Shown here piece by piece: positions 44,801 through 55,185 of a DNA stretch of 64,000 bases. This stretch comes from Schizochytrium sp. TIO01. Taxonomy: Eukaryota; Sar; Bigyra; Thraustochytrida; Thraustochytriidae. The notes under the pieces are model-generated. The model saw only the letters and a list, made by a program, of their open reading frames with translations, searched no databases and was not told the origin of the DNA. Each line of letters starts with the position of its first letter. Position 1 is the stretch's first letter. The DNA lies in contig SMSO01000031.1 in NCBI GenBank assembly GCA_004764695.1, positions 6,505,261 through 6,569,260 on the forward strand, read 5' to 3'. Both the position numbers and the translations under genes were made by a program.

Positions 44801-45767
44801 TTCCCCGGTTTGACTCCTACTCGTAAAACCCTATGGTTAATTCTAGCCCCGAATCGCTCAATACCCTAACCCGAGTTTGGTACACTATTTTGGTCTTGGT
44901 ACCACTGCCCTTTGTTTTTTCGTGGCCGCGAGGGGCGGGGAATGCAGGGAACGAATGAGGGAGGCAAAGGAATTGAAAAGCAGAGACAGGAAAGTCGAAC
45001 GAAGGTAGGTGGAGCGAGCATGAGCTGCGCAAGTGGACCTTGCGGGCTGCGTGGAGGCGTTAGAAGCTGCGTGGAGGCATCTAGAGGCGGCTACTTCGTC
45101 CCTTTGAGGGTCTTCGCTGTTGGAGTAACCTTTGGTAGGGATGCGACGGCGATGATGGCGATGATGGCCTCATGAGTGGACGCCAAGGTGGCCACAACAC
45201 CCTTTGGACTATGGAAACTGAAGCTACGACGACAACTGGAGACATCAGCGGCATATATCGATGGAGGAGGAGACACCTGCAATCTGCGAGAAGACTAGAA
45301 TTGGGCAAGAATGCTGTCTACAGAAAAGTGCCTGCTGAGGACACCTTTAGGTTTTCATTAATATGCTTTGCGCTTGCACATGCTATTTATCACACGCGAG
45401 CTCCGAAAAGATATCTAATGATCTTTGTTGTGGAACATTGGTCGTGCGAGAGAGATGTTGAGGACGTGGAGAAGGTGATTGGCAGCTCCTGGCGGTGCTT
45501 CTCGTATATGATGCTGTCGTTGAGATTTCCTGGGATTGTTGACGTGTTATTTATGCTAGAGATAATGACATGGTGGCGCTTTGGTTTCATTTGGGGCTAA
45601 GCTGTGTGGATGTTAAGATTGATTTGAAGAACTAGATGAACTGACGTTAATTGATTCACCCATTGTGTCTGACTCTTTGTGATGGATTGTGGATTTCTCG
45701 TGGTCGTTTACAACTCTATATAGCCCTCTGCTTGTCAACTTGCTATTCAGCAGTTAACTAGGACATC
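41818..45767. other. AT-rich gene-poor stretch
   Basis: Almost 4 kb, AT-rich, with only short open frames. Minus-strand frames around 43734-44327 lie behind a good splice acceptor (TTTTGTGATTTCAG at about 44330-44343) and have protein-like composition, so decayed or intron-rich coding sequence is possible but not assignable. On the plus strand, an ATG at 44603 opens 16 codons ending in a consensus donor (GTAAGT at 44651). GC-rich sequence at 44920-45300 precedes the RPS29 gene. None of these rises to a gene call. Confidence 0.4.
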
Positions 45768-45932
45768 ATGACGGACCTCCAGAACACCCACCCCCGCAAG
45801 TACGGCAAGGGCTCCCGCCAGTGCCGTGTCTGCGCTTCCCGCTCTGGTCTTATCCGCAAGTACCACCTCAACATGTGCCGTCAGTGCTTCCGTGAGCGCG
45901 CCACCGACATCGGCTTCAAGAAGTACAGGTAA
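45768..45932 (+). CDS. RPS29: Ribosomal protein uS14 (RPS29)
   Basis: A 54-residue protein of the small ribosomal subunit. It shows the zinc-binding pattern C-R-V-C...C-R-Q-C, with the signatures [10 protein letters not shown] and [16 protein letters not shown] and a terminal D-I-G-F-K-K-Y-R. Length matches eukaryotic S29 (54-56). Codons are strongly biased to C-ending forms (CGC, AAG, CAC, ATC), as expected for high expression. The last codons read AAG TAC AGG TAA; this TAA overlaps a splice-donor-like AG|GTAAAT. The antisense frame over this region is a shadow. Confidence 0.95.
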   Translation: MTDLQNTHPRKYGKGSRQCRVCASRSGLIRKYHLNMCRQCFRERATDIGFKKYR

Positions 45933-46679
45933 ATCGAGGGATAGAGATTGATGAAGCGAGGTTCCTGACCCCGCTTGCGTCTCTGTTTTTCGCAGGTCGT
46001 TTCGGGTCAGCAACTGCGTAAATGATGCTATTTTGGATCGATCTATGAATGATTGGACTTCAATATTAAAACTTTATCGCTTCAAACTTGATTATGACAG
46101 ACCACTGCCGTGGCAAAGACTCTACTTCTCATAGTAAGAGTGGAGACCTTGCAAGTCTTCTAAAGCATATCCTTCGGCAGGTGTCTCCCCAAGGAAATAT
46201 CAGCATCCAAATCTTCTTCTTGATTTCAAATATCTATCATGGTATTGACTTGTCTTGTTTTATCCAATGGAAATTGGTTTTAGCTCGTTGTGAATATTAC
46301 ACTTCTGTCCAGCCCTTAGTCAATGTGTTTAATTTGTTTCTTGGGAAGCTTGAAGGTTCCAGTTCTGTCTAGCACACTGTTAGGAAAATCATCATTCCCT
46401 GATTAGAAAATACTTCTGATTTTAAGACTCTATATTCGGGTAGGTCAACATCTTACCTCAAAGATCGACTGGATAGATGGACATTTGTGTTCGGATACAC
46501 CATAGGAACTAGAAAAAAAAATACAGCATTACACTTATTTGGATTATGGGCGTGAGAATAGTAGTTCGCTAACAAGGGCGGATCAATCTTGGTGGCCAGG
46601 ATCTTGGAACGATCTTTCTTGTCTAAACATGACGTGTTTTCATTGAGAGTTTTGTTTCAGCTCGGCGCCTTAGACTGGT
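45933..46679. other. Spacer between convergent RPS29 and TrpC-TrpF genes
   Basis: Begins with the RPS29 3' flank, which contains a good acceptor-like TTTTTCGCAG ending at 45995. AT-rich afterwards. No supported gene. Confidence 0.5.
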
Positions 46680-48450
46680 TTATGATGAAGCAGAAGGGGT
46701 GGGTTCTACTTCTGGTGCCTTTTTGGCATTCTTGATGAAAGCACGAATCTTGTCATGGTCCTTCACACCAGCACTAGCCTCAACGCCGCTTGCCACATCT
46801 ACGCACCAAGGCTTGGCAACAGCAACTGCCTCAGCCACATTCTCAGGAGTGAGGCCTCCAGCCATAACAAGCGGCAAGCTGTTACGCTCTGCCAGCTTGC
46901 AAGCAATTCCCCAGTCAAAAGTCTGACCAGTGCCCCCACTTGCACCTCCCTTGATGCTGGTATCAAGCAGAAGGGCTGCAGCAGGACCATCAAGGAGCTT
47001 GGAATCATCAACTGGCAATGTCTTCTCCGAGGCGCTAGCATCGGCGTCAACATGGACAACACGGATGACAGGCAGGGCACATTGAGCCTCAAACTCAGGA
47101 TCTTCAGTGCTATGAAGCTGGATCATATCCACACCAGCCTCGAGAGCAAGTTTATTAACCTCGTCGAGAGGCTGGTTCATAAAAACACCCACAAGCAGAG
47201 GACGGCCTTGTCCACGACAAGCCCTGCTGATGACATCTCCCCACATCTGAAACCAACCCTTCTCAACACGCACACGCTTGCCAGGGCTGCGAAGCTCGCC
47301 TTCATCATCGCTACCATTCGTACGTGCCTTATCACCATTGCTCTTATCTGTGGGTAGTGCCGCACCAGAAGTCGAGCGTGAGAACTCTTCCATAAGTTCC
47401 ACACGCCCATCGCGTTCACGAAAGTCACGAATAGCTTGTACAATTTCCTTCGCCTTTTCCATGGTGACATAGCGGGATGACTTTTCTACAAAGATAAGTC
47501 CAATTAGGTCAGCGCCAGCCTTCGCGGCCGTCAATGCAGCATCGGGGTCATTCATGCCACAGATCTTCACCAGAGGTGCCTGTTCACGTGCAGCAGTCTC
47601 TCTGACGAGGCTTGAAATCATCTCCGTTGGGTTAGGTGCCCGCATGAGGGTTTCTCCCACCAGCAAACCGCTAATGCCTCCATGTTCCTCATACTTGCGT
47701 ACATCCTCGCGTGATTTGATTCCGCTCAAAGCCAAAATCACAGTGTCATCCGCAGCTCCGGCCTCCTTGACCACGCGAGCGATCCGAGGGGTAGTTTCCA
47801 TGTCCACTTTGAAGGTATGAAGGTTGCGATTGTTCACACCAAGCACCTTAGCACCAGCTTTGAGAGCAATCTTTGTCTCCTCCTCGTTGACCACCTCTAC
47901 GAGAGGCTCCATTTTGAGCTCACGGCACCTCTTTCAGAAGTTTGGTCAGCTCTGCCTCGTCTAACACACTCAGCATCAGCAAAACAGTATCAGCGCCGAA
48001 AGCTCTGGCTTCGAGCAATTGATATTCGTCCACTACAAAGTCCTTCCGCAAAACCAAAGTGCGAAATCCGCCGAGTTGGTCGATCTCGTCGATGGCCCTA
48101 CGCACGGAAAGCATGTCGTCGAGGGAGCCCTTGAACCATTTGGGCTCAGTGAGCACTGACACAAGGCCAGCACCAGCTTTGGCGTATTTGATGGCCTGTT
48201 CGGCAGGGTCAAGATCTGTAGCAATGTCACCTTTGCTTGGAGAAGCCCGCTTGAACTCAGCGGCGACGAACATCTCGTGAACAGCGCTGGAGTGCTTCTT
48301 AATAGCCTCGAAAAGGTCCAAAGGCTCACCTAATTCGGCCTCGCGAAGCTTAATAAGCTTTTCAAGCTGAGATGAAGTCACGGCCTTACTGTCGGCGGCG
48401 ACATCCTCGCGGCGCTGGTCAACGATGAGCTCAAGCTTTGACTTGCCCAT
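46680..48450 (-). CDS. trpCF: Bifunctional indole-3-glycerol-phosphate synthase/PRA isomerase, frame broken near 47928
   Basis: Fused TrpC and TrpF catalyse two consecutive tryptophan steps (PRA to CdRP to indole-3-glycerol phosphate). Part 1 (48450 to about 47929) has F-K-R-A-S-P-S-K-G and L-R-K-D-F-V-V-D-E-Y-Q; the stop TGA is at 47920. Part 2 continues in the +1 frame with M-E-P-L-V-E-V, G-V-N-N-R-N-L-H-T-F and L-A-L-S-G-I, then TrpF: V-K-I-C-G-M, L-L-L-D-x-x-x-K-G-G with G-G-T-G-Q-T-F-D-W, A-G-G-L-T-P-E-N-V and V-D-V-A-S-G-V-E. Omitting one base at about 47928 gives uninterrupted family sequence of about 589 residues, so this looks like an assembly insertion or a +1 recoding site, not an intron. 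A polar insertion of about 60 residues lies within TrpF. Confidence 0.9.
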
Positions 48451-50546
48451 TGTAAAGAAGTTTGAGATGCTGAGTTTGCTTCACCTGGAGGAAAACGGGC
48501 TCGGATGAAGAGATCTCGAGCGGTGCCTGCGAAGGTATACAAATATGGCCCAGTGAAGACTATGAACGCCTGCAAAGGCGAAACAAAGAAGAGCTGGAGC
48601 TCGTCGGGGCTCGGAGATTGAACTCTATGCTCAGTTTATTTTCCTTCTCTGTGCGATTAGATTGATTGTACTCAGGGCACTTTGTTTAATGCTAAATAGC
48701 AGGAGTAAGAGTCATTTAGGTGGCAGTACTAGTATTTTTATGCTGTTCGTAATGGTTCAAGAGTGTTCCTTGTCTTCAGGTTTGTTATCGAGCTCTTTCT
48801 TTTGTATCGTAGAGTCAGAGGTTGTTTCAATTGCAACTGGACTGTAGTTCTTGCGGGCACGTGTTTTGCTCAGAACAAATCCGCACAGCAAACCATGCAA
48901 ATCATGTACTAAAATGATGACTATGGAAGGCAGCAGTAAAAGGTTTTCAAGAGAGATAGTGTGTAGCTCGAATAATTGTATTATTTGCTTTTTGCAGCAG
49001 AAAACTCAAACATTTTCTAGTAGGACTGACTGGGTATGTTCCATCTACACATTCAAGTATATAAAGTCTCACTAGTTTGCAAGGATCATTGAAGAATGAT
49101 TTATCACTTAAAGCCTCTTTTCAAACGCCATCTCGGATTAGCGTTTTCTTTTATAGGATGAAGGTAACCAACTTATGAAGTGCTCAGGAGGCCATTACAA
49201 ATCGAAGGTTTAGAGGGGGAAATCTGAAAAAGTCTTACTCTCAGTACAGTATGTCAACATTTGCATCACTATGTGTGGAACTGTGAATTGGTATTTGTTA
49301 CTTGAATACTGAGCAGGTTTCGCATTCACGTAACTGTGACAGAACAAGATGGCAGAACGCCGTACATATCTATTAAAAATTGAGAGACAATAGGCGTTTA
49401 GGACAGCCAAATCTTTTAAAAAAGTTCTTTGTTGTAATTAATAGGAAAAGAACTAAAGAGCATGGCAAAATGTGCACCATATCGCAGAGAAACAATTTCT
49501 AAGATTTGAGATGCATATGTTACTTCTAGTTGATGTGGCCGAAATTGAAGTCAGACGCATTATTTTCCAAGAATCCTGTTATCAGGAACCAGCGGAGCAT
49601 ACAGTAAGATATTTGATAGCCCTTCTTAACTCGGAGTTAGTAGGCACGATGAAGTGGGTACTTATGTTAGGTATTAAGGCCAGAAGAGAATAACAAGCGC
49701 ACTTGTAAACTCTCCATAGGATCCAGCTTTCTAAATCTTAAGCTTGTTATTTTAGATATACATGAAATCTTTTACTCGATAGAATATTTGTAAGCCATGC
49801 TTCATGTCTTACAAATAAATGATTAAGATCACGGTGTCTGCTGTAATTCATATTAATTCATATTGAAGCCGCGATAGTGCTAATCAGGTGCATACACCTT
49901 TCCTCCTTTCAAGCCTCTCGCTCTCGTTCAAAATCAATGACATCATCCATAGCTATCCGCTAAAGCATAAATTTCCCATGAGTTGATTGGCACCGACATA
50001 AGTATGCTTTCATAGTTCTATGCGAAGAAGATGATTATATTCTGGTGCTTGCTTGCTTGCTTGCTTGAAATCAAGTATCTTCAAACATTTTGTGGATGAC
50101 AATTCACAAGATACAACAAGCAATGTAAGAAAGAGACTTTTGGAGGTGACGTCGTACAGAAGTAAATCATAAAAATTAATATTATTTCACCAAATAGGGG
50201 TACTGTATAACAACAATACACGATCATGTCTGGACAAGAAAATTAACACGTGTAGTTTCCAATTGTGATGTCTATAGTTTTGTCATAGTATTTGGAGTAT
50301 TCTATCAATTGTTTAATGGTGAAATTTAAGGTAAATCAAGTGCACTGAAAAGAACAAAGAAACGAAAGCAGAGCCTTCTGATAAGTGTCGAGAATTCAGA
50401 TGGGTCATACTTTTTTCTTTGGAAGAAAAGGACAAACTAGTTAAGAGAGAGAAGAACGGATTGGCTCAGCATATGCTCATAGATCATCCATTTTGGGATA
50501 CTTCCATGGATTTATCTTTGAAAACAAGCGAAGCGCTGTTGTAGGT
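48451..50546. other. AT-rich spacer, no supported gene
   Basis: About 2.1 kb between the TrpC-TrpF 5' end and the NASP 3' end. AT-rich, short frames only, with a GCTT run at 50046-50067. Confidence 0.55.
50046..50067. repeat. (GCTT)5 microsatellite
   Basis: Five GCTT units. Confidence 0.85.
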
Positions 50547-52421
50547 TCACGAAGATTCACTCTTAGCACGCTTCACTTCGGCAGTTTCTTCTGCTGCAAG
50601 ACCCTCAGCTTTGCGTTTCCCGGCGTCTGTGGTCTCAGAGCTTTCAGGTTTATCGTCATTGGAGGTTTCCTTAGTAGACTCATCCGACTCTTGGGATGGA
50701 GCCGCTGCCTTCTTGCGAACTTGCAAAAGGTTTGTCGGTGCTGCAGAAACAGACTCTGCTGCGGTACTTGAGGGCTTATCGAAAGCGCTCGATGTAGTTT
50801 CATTGTTTTCGTTTTCATTATTAGACGCTGACCCGATAGCATCCTCAACAACATCACCGGCGGATCCAGTCAAAGCCCGTGTGGCCTCTGGATTCTCAAG
50901 CACAATGTAAATATCATCCACCTTCATCTTGAGCTCATCAATCATAATCACAAATCTCTCAGCACCCTCGGCTTCCTCCTTCAGATCGTCCTTGGAAGGT
51001 AAAGTGCCGAGAAGCTTATCAAGCTGAACCTTTGCCTTCGCAAGTGCGGATTTTTCGGCACTGGACAAGGGGGGGTCTTCGCCCTCCTCAGATTTCTTGG
51101 CTGGGGCCTTTGATGGGCTAGTTTTAGCAGGTTCCTTGCCACTGCTATCCATTTTAGCGTCGCCATCGTCTTCATCATCGTCGTTTGCATCATCGTTAGC
51201 CTTAGCTTCATCATCGCCAGCGGCTTTCTCGCTATCAACCCGCACCTCATCAAGGGCAGAGATGATATCTTCAAGGCCAGTCTTGTCGGCCTTGAGCAAG
51301 TACTGGCGGTGGATTGCGATATGCACCATGGCGGCGAGGTAGTGTCGCAGGGAGTGAATCTGATGCACGCGCATTTCACTGACAGTGTCTACACTGGAAG
51401 AACAGAATACATGAGCTGTGGCAAGATGAGTGTGAATATCAGCCAGATCAAGGTGGGGAGAGTTATCTTGGGACGTTTCCTCCTTACGCTCCAAAGCCTT
51501 TGCTAGACTCTTGGCATAGTCTTCTACGGAAGCCTCGAAGAGGCCCCGCTCCATGCTTAGGTCACCCAGGCGAAGATAAATGTTCACCATGATCTTATGG
51601 ACGTAATCATTGACCTCCTTGCTGTGATCTGCGTCTTCGACTTTGCCAAAGATGACTCGAGCGCTCTCCATTGTCTCCCAGGCAATGCTCATGATTTCCT
51701 CAATGTCGTCGGCAGTCATGCTAGAGTCATTTCCTTCCTCACCCTCTGCAGGTGCTTCCGCCTGGTCATCCTTAGAATCGTCTTCTTCCTCGGCATCGCC
51801 GTCTTCTGCGGCAGTAGCATCTTTAGGAGCGGACTCTGCCTCAGATGCCGGAGCGGCTCCACCCATGAGAGCACTCAGATCAGCACCAGCAAGAGACTCT
51901 TGCCATTGTTTCAGGACGTCGTCGGTGGGGTCTTCGTTATGCTCAGACTTGTATGCGTTGATAAGTTCTTGAAGAATTGCGTCAACGTCGAATCCGCCAG
52001 CAGGGGCGCCAACATCACCAGCAGCAGAACTCTCATCCTTGGACTTCTCTTCAGGCTTATCCTCGGATTCCTTCTCTACCTCAGCGGGGGCAGCAGAAGA
52101 TGAAGAGGAGGATGAAGAAGACGCAGCAGGCTGGTCACCCTTTGATTCACCAGTCTCTTCTGTTTGCTTTTTGTGCTTGACAGATTCTCCAAAAACATTT
52201 GAAGAGCTTTCAACTTGAAGCAACAGAGCGTTGCCGTACTCGAAGTAAGCCTTTGCAACAGGGGTGCCGAGGTCTCCGTGTTCCTCCACAAGTTCTGCAA
52301 CAGCTTCTCCAAGCTTATCAACAGCCTCGCCGTACTTCTTCTCCTTCAGGAGTTTCTTGCCCTCCTTGTACGACTCTAGTTTCTCCACGAGAGTAAGCTG
52401 CTCCATGACGGAATCTGCCAT
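50547..52421 (-). CDS. NASP: NASP-like histone chaperone (SHNi-TPR)
   Basis: A 624-residue protein of the NASP/Sim3/Hif1 family, which binds histone H3 and H3-H4 in the nucleus. The first TPR (about 15-75) has K-x-x-L-L-K-E-K-K-Y-G-E-A-V-D-K-L with A-Y-F-E-Y-G-N-A-L-L. A long acidic Glu/Asp/Ser insertion (about 85-235) splits the TPRs, the hallmark of the family. Further TPR helices follow (about 235-400) with Y-L-R-L-G-D-L-S-M-E and D-I-H-T-H-L-A-T-A. A second acidic stretch, a coiled region and a basic C-terminal nuclear-localisation-like segment (K-R-K near the end, then V-K-R-A-K) complete it. The ATG at 52421 starts the family-like N-terminus. Confidence 0.88.
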   Translation of the reverse strand: MADSVMEQLTLVEKLESYKEGKKLLKEKKYGEAVDKLGEAVAELVEEHGDLGTPVAKAYFEYGNALLLQVESSSNVFGESVKHKKQTEETGESKGDQPAASSSSSSSSSAAPAEVEKESEDKPEEKSKDESSAAGDVGAPAGGFDVDAILQELINAYKSEHNEDPTDDVLKQWQESLAGADLSALMGGAAPASEAESAPKDATAAEDGDAEEEDDSKDDQAEAPAEGEEGNDSSMTADDIEEIMSIAWETMESARVIFGKVEDADHSKEVNDYVHKIMVNIYLRLGDLSMERGLFEASVEDYAKSLAKALERKEETSQDNSPHLDLADIHTHLATAHVFCSSSVDTVSEMRVHQIHSLRHYLAAMVHIAIHRQYLLKADKTGLEDIISALDEVRVDSEKAAGDDEAKANDDANDDDEDDGDAKMDSSGKEPAKTSPSKAPAKKSEEGEDPPLSSAEKSALAKAKVQLDKLLGTLPSKDDLKEEAEGAERFVIMIDELKMKVDDIYIVLENPEATRALTGSAGDVVEDAIGSASNNENENNETTSSAFDKPSSTAAESVSAAPTNLLQVRKKAAAPSQESDESTKETSNDDKPESSETTDAGKRKAEGLAAEETAEVKRAKSESS

Positions 52422-53417
52422 TTTATCTCAACTCAAATCTATCCTAGGTAGCTCTTCCCCAACCCGTTGCTGTTCTACCGTCCCAACGCAACAAACAACA
52501 CAGCGGAGGAAACGAGTCACCGCGATCCGTCAGAACCGGCAACGGGATCAAACCACCGAAGTGCTCGTGTCTAAACTCGAGTGCTTTGCCACCGTGGTTA
52601 GGATTCTGCTTCGCCTTTTTTGCTTTGCTCTTTTATTCCAAAGGAACTCTCAGAGGCGCGAACTCACTGAGTCAAACTGCGAATTTGCTAACAGTTTACA
52701 TATCATTAACTATAGGAATAGCACGTAGTTGTTGGAAGAAGGCAAGCAGGAGTCTAACGACGACTTTGAGGAAATTTGGGAGCATAGTGAAATAGCGAAA
52801 ATCTTCGCGAAGTACCGCAAGATTGAGGACAGCAAATGTGCAGCTTGTTAGAGCATATGGGCAATGCTCGCAGTGTGGGTCGGGTTTTGAATGTAGAATA
52901 AAAGCACATTTGTATTGATTGTGCAACAGAAGCTGCATTGGATTGTACCTTTAGGCCGAACTTTTCAGGGTCGAACATGTTATTCTCCTGCAATGGCGAA
53001 GGCATGACTCGTCTTTGGCCTATGCAGAAGATTTAGAGAGGAGTTGAATTTAAACAAACACATTGCGAACTGAAGAACTGAATTGCACTCCAATCGCCTT
53101 TCTCTGGAATTCATTATTCTAAGGAGTACCAAGTAAGGCGAAGTACTCCTTATTAACAGGAAGTGCAAAGATTTGATTATGTGTTACTAGAACTGTAAAG
53201 CTTTCACTACCCTCCTAGATGTTCAAGCTATGTACAGATCTGTACCTTAGTTGCCCATATCATCTGAATAGATTCTAATACCATCTCAATCGGAAAAGTC
53301 GTGAACATGATAACCAGACAAGAACAACACTGTTTAATATGTGAAGCAGTAAATGCATTACCTTGGAAAACCATGCAACAGTATGAAGAAATCCGTGTGC
53401 TTGAGACAATGTCAGTG
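52422..53417. other. NASP upstream region and spacer
   Basis: NASP promoter side (about 52422-52700, GC-richer) followed by AT-rich sequence to the 3' end of the SGNH-like gene. No supported gene. Confidence 0.55.
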
Positions 53418-55185
53418 CTAAATAAGAGTAACAATCTCAATTCCAAAGAGCTTCAGTTTTGAAAGTGCATGAAATGAATCACCTTGCGAACATATCCGGA
53501 TATAAAGAGGGCAATTCGGTCGCTGTGATAGAAGGGATAAGTCCTGATTAAGCATTCGCGTGACACTTTGTGATGATTTGTCATCCCACTTACAGTTAAC
53601 AGTCTCCCTGTAAAATGGAACAGTGCTATCTAATTCGCTTTTATCTACTCTTTTCTGACAAGATGGAGGCTGAAGAAGGCTGACCTCTGCCCGACTAATA
53701 TTCACATAAGTATGCAAAAGATTCAGGGAAATGAGAGATACAGGTTCACGCAGCTTAGTGTTTATCATCATACAACTATCGCTGCTCATGGTTAGTGCTG
53801 CTTTTGGCTTATTTTGTAAATCTGTCCCAAAAGTCCAATTGAAAGTGAGTTCTGGCATGGTGTATTTATCATAGTTCTTCTGCGTGTCAAATCGGATTAC
53901 TTTTTTGGGCTTTTTTTGAATTAAGCGGTCAAGTGTTTCACTCATTGTTAGAGGAGCAGGTGATATGTTGATCGGAGACATCATGTTGGGCCAAAATACA
54001 AGACCTCCTGTTTCCAAGCGATTAATCATTTTCGCGAAAGTCCAACCAAGCACAGAGGCCCCTAAGTTGTGCCCAAGTTTTGTTGGATGCCAGAGGTCAC
54101 TATAAAAGCACTCCATTAGAAATCTTGCAAACTATCTGAATGCAAAGGTCCAAGCATTCGCATAACATTAACTTGGGGTAAATCATAATATTCAAGCACA
54201 CGCAAATGCGCGTTTGCTGCGTTTGTGCTGTACGGAGGAGGATGGTTTCCAAGTCCAGTCTCGTGTAACAAGTTCAAACCACAGCATTGCAACGCTTGGA
54301 TGAGAAACTCGCATATATCTAATGATCGCTTCTGTCCAGAATTCGCCTGGGACTAAATTATGAGAACTGCCTTCCGCAGAATTCTTAAACTTGCCAAGCA
54401 TCATATCAACATCATTGGAAGCTGCTTCAAAGATAACTAAATCAACTGTCTGAAGATAAGAAGAACTCGATTTATCCCGTAGAATTCGAAAGTGAACATC
54501 TGACCCGCAAGCATGCTTGCTCCAGTTATCAACAGTATGTTGTTGCTCGACTGGAGAGCCTGTTTTGGAGTTAGTAGAGCATGGGTATCTTTCATTGAGC
54601 AACTCTGCAAGGCGAGTAGGCCATGCATCTTTTCTGCCTCCGGGACCATCTGTTTCAGTTCCGTTTCCGGAATAGCCGACGGAGACAGAGCCTCCCATGG
54701 CTAAAATTCGCACACACTGGCCACTAGCAAGCTTCTCTAGAAATTTGGCAAAATGTGCCTCATTCCCAACATTTGTTTGGGTTCGCAAGCACATGTTGGA
54801 GCTCAGATTTTCCATGATTTGAGCGCAGGTTGGTTTCTTCTGAATCAAATACTCGCCAAACAAAGAAGCATCATAACAAGGAACATCCCTGGTACTATGG
54901 TTGGATGCGATGAATACACTCATTGTTATTAGTGTCGTTGATAACATTTTCTTGATAGCTCCCGATGTTGCTAGTAGAGGTATTGAAAACTTCAATTGAA
55001 GTACTGTTGACACTGAGAGGTAGGAGAGGTAGTTCCTTATTCTCGCATATCGTTAAAGACGTATGGGTCTGCGATCGCTGTCCTGCCAGAAACGCAAAGA
55101 CCAGGAGTATGCTTAAAATACCTAGTTTCGCTCTTGTATGAAAAATGCTTTCGTCACTTCCTGTGCAGTTGAAAACCTTTCTCAT
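53418..55185 (-). CDS. SGNH-hydrolase-like type II membrane protein, frame disrupted
   Basis: Starts at ATG 55185 with a short cytosolic tail and a signal-anchor (about residues 19-36), then Asn-linked glycosylation sequons. Catalytic-type blocks follow: G-G-S-V-S-V-G-Y (serine block; about 54690 down), D-L-V-I-F-E-A-A-S-N-D, and D-L-W-H-P-T (Asp-His block; about 54100). A C-terminal domain of about 200 residues with several Cys ends at 53418. Family-like sequence runs through three frames: shifts are needed near 54906 (+1), near 54247 (+1) and near 54120 (-1 or +2). The segment between the last two, with L-E-Y-Y-D-L-P-Q-V-N-V, belongs to the same protein. Either a decaying gene or uncorrected indels; short introns are not excluded. 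Confidence 0.6.

Noticed and set aside
44603-44815. Two-exon QCR9-like small gene (ATG 44603, intron 44651-44726)
   Set aside because: The N-terminal pattern is loosely reminiscent of cytochrome bc1 subunit 9, but the expected G-A-F and W-x-x-x-N-x-G-K parts are absent downstream.
45747-46013. 88-codon minus-strand frame over RPS29
   Set aside because: Antisense shadow of a ribosomal protein gene.
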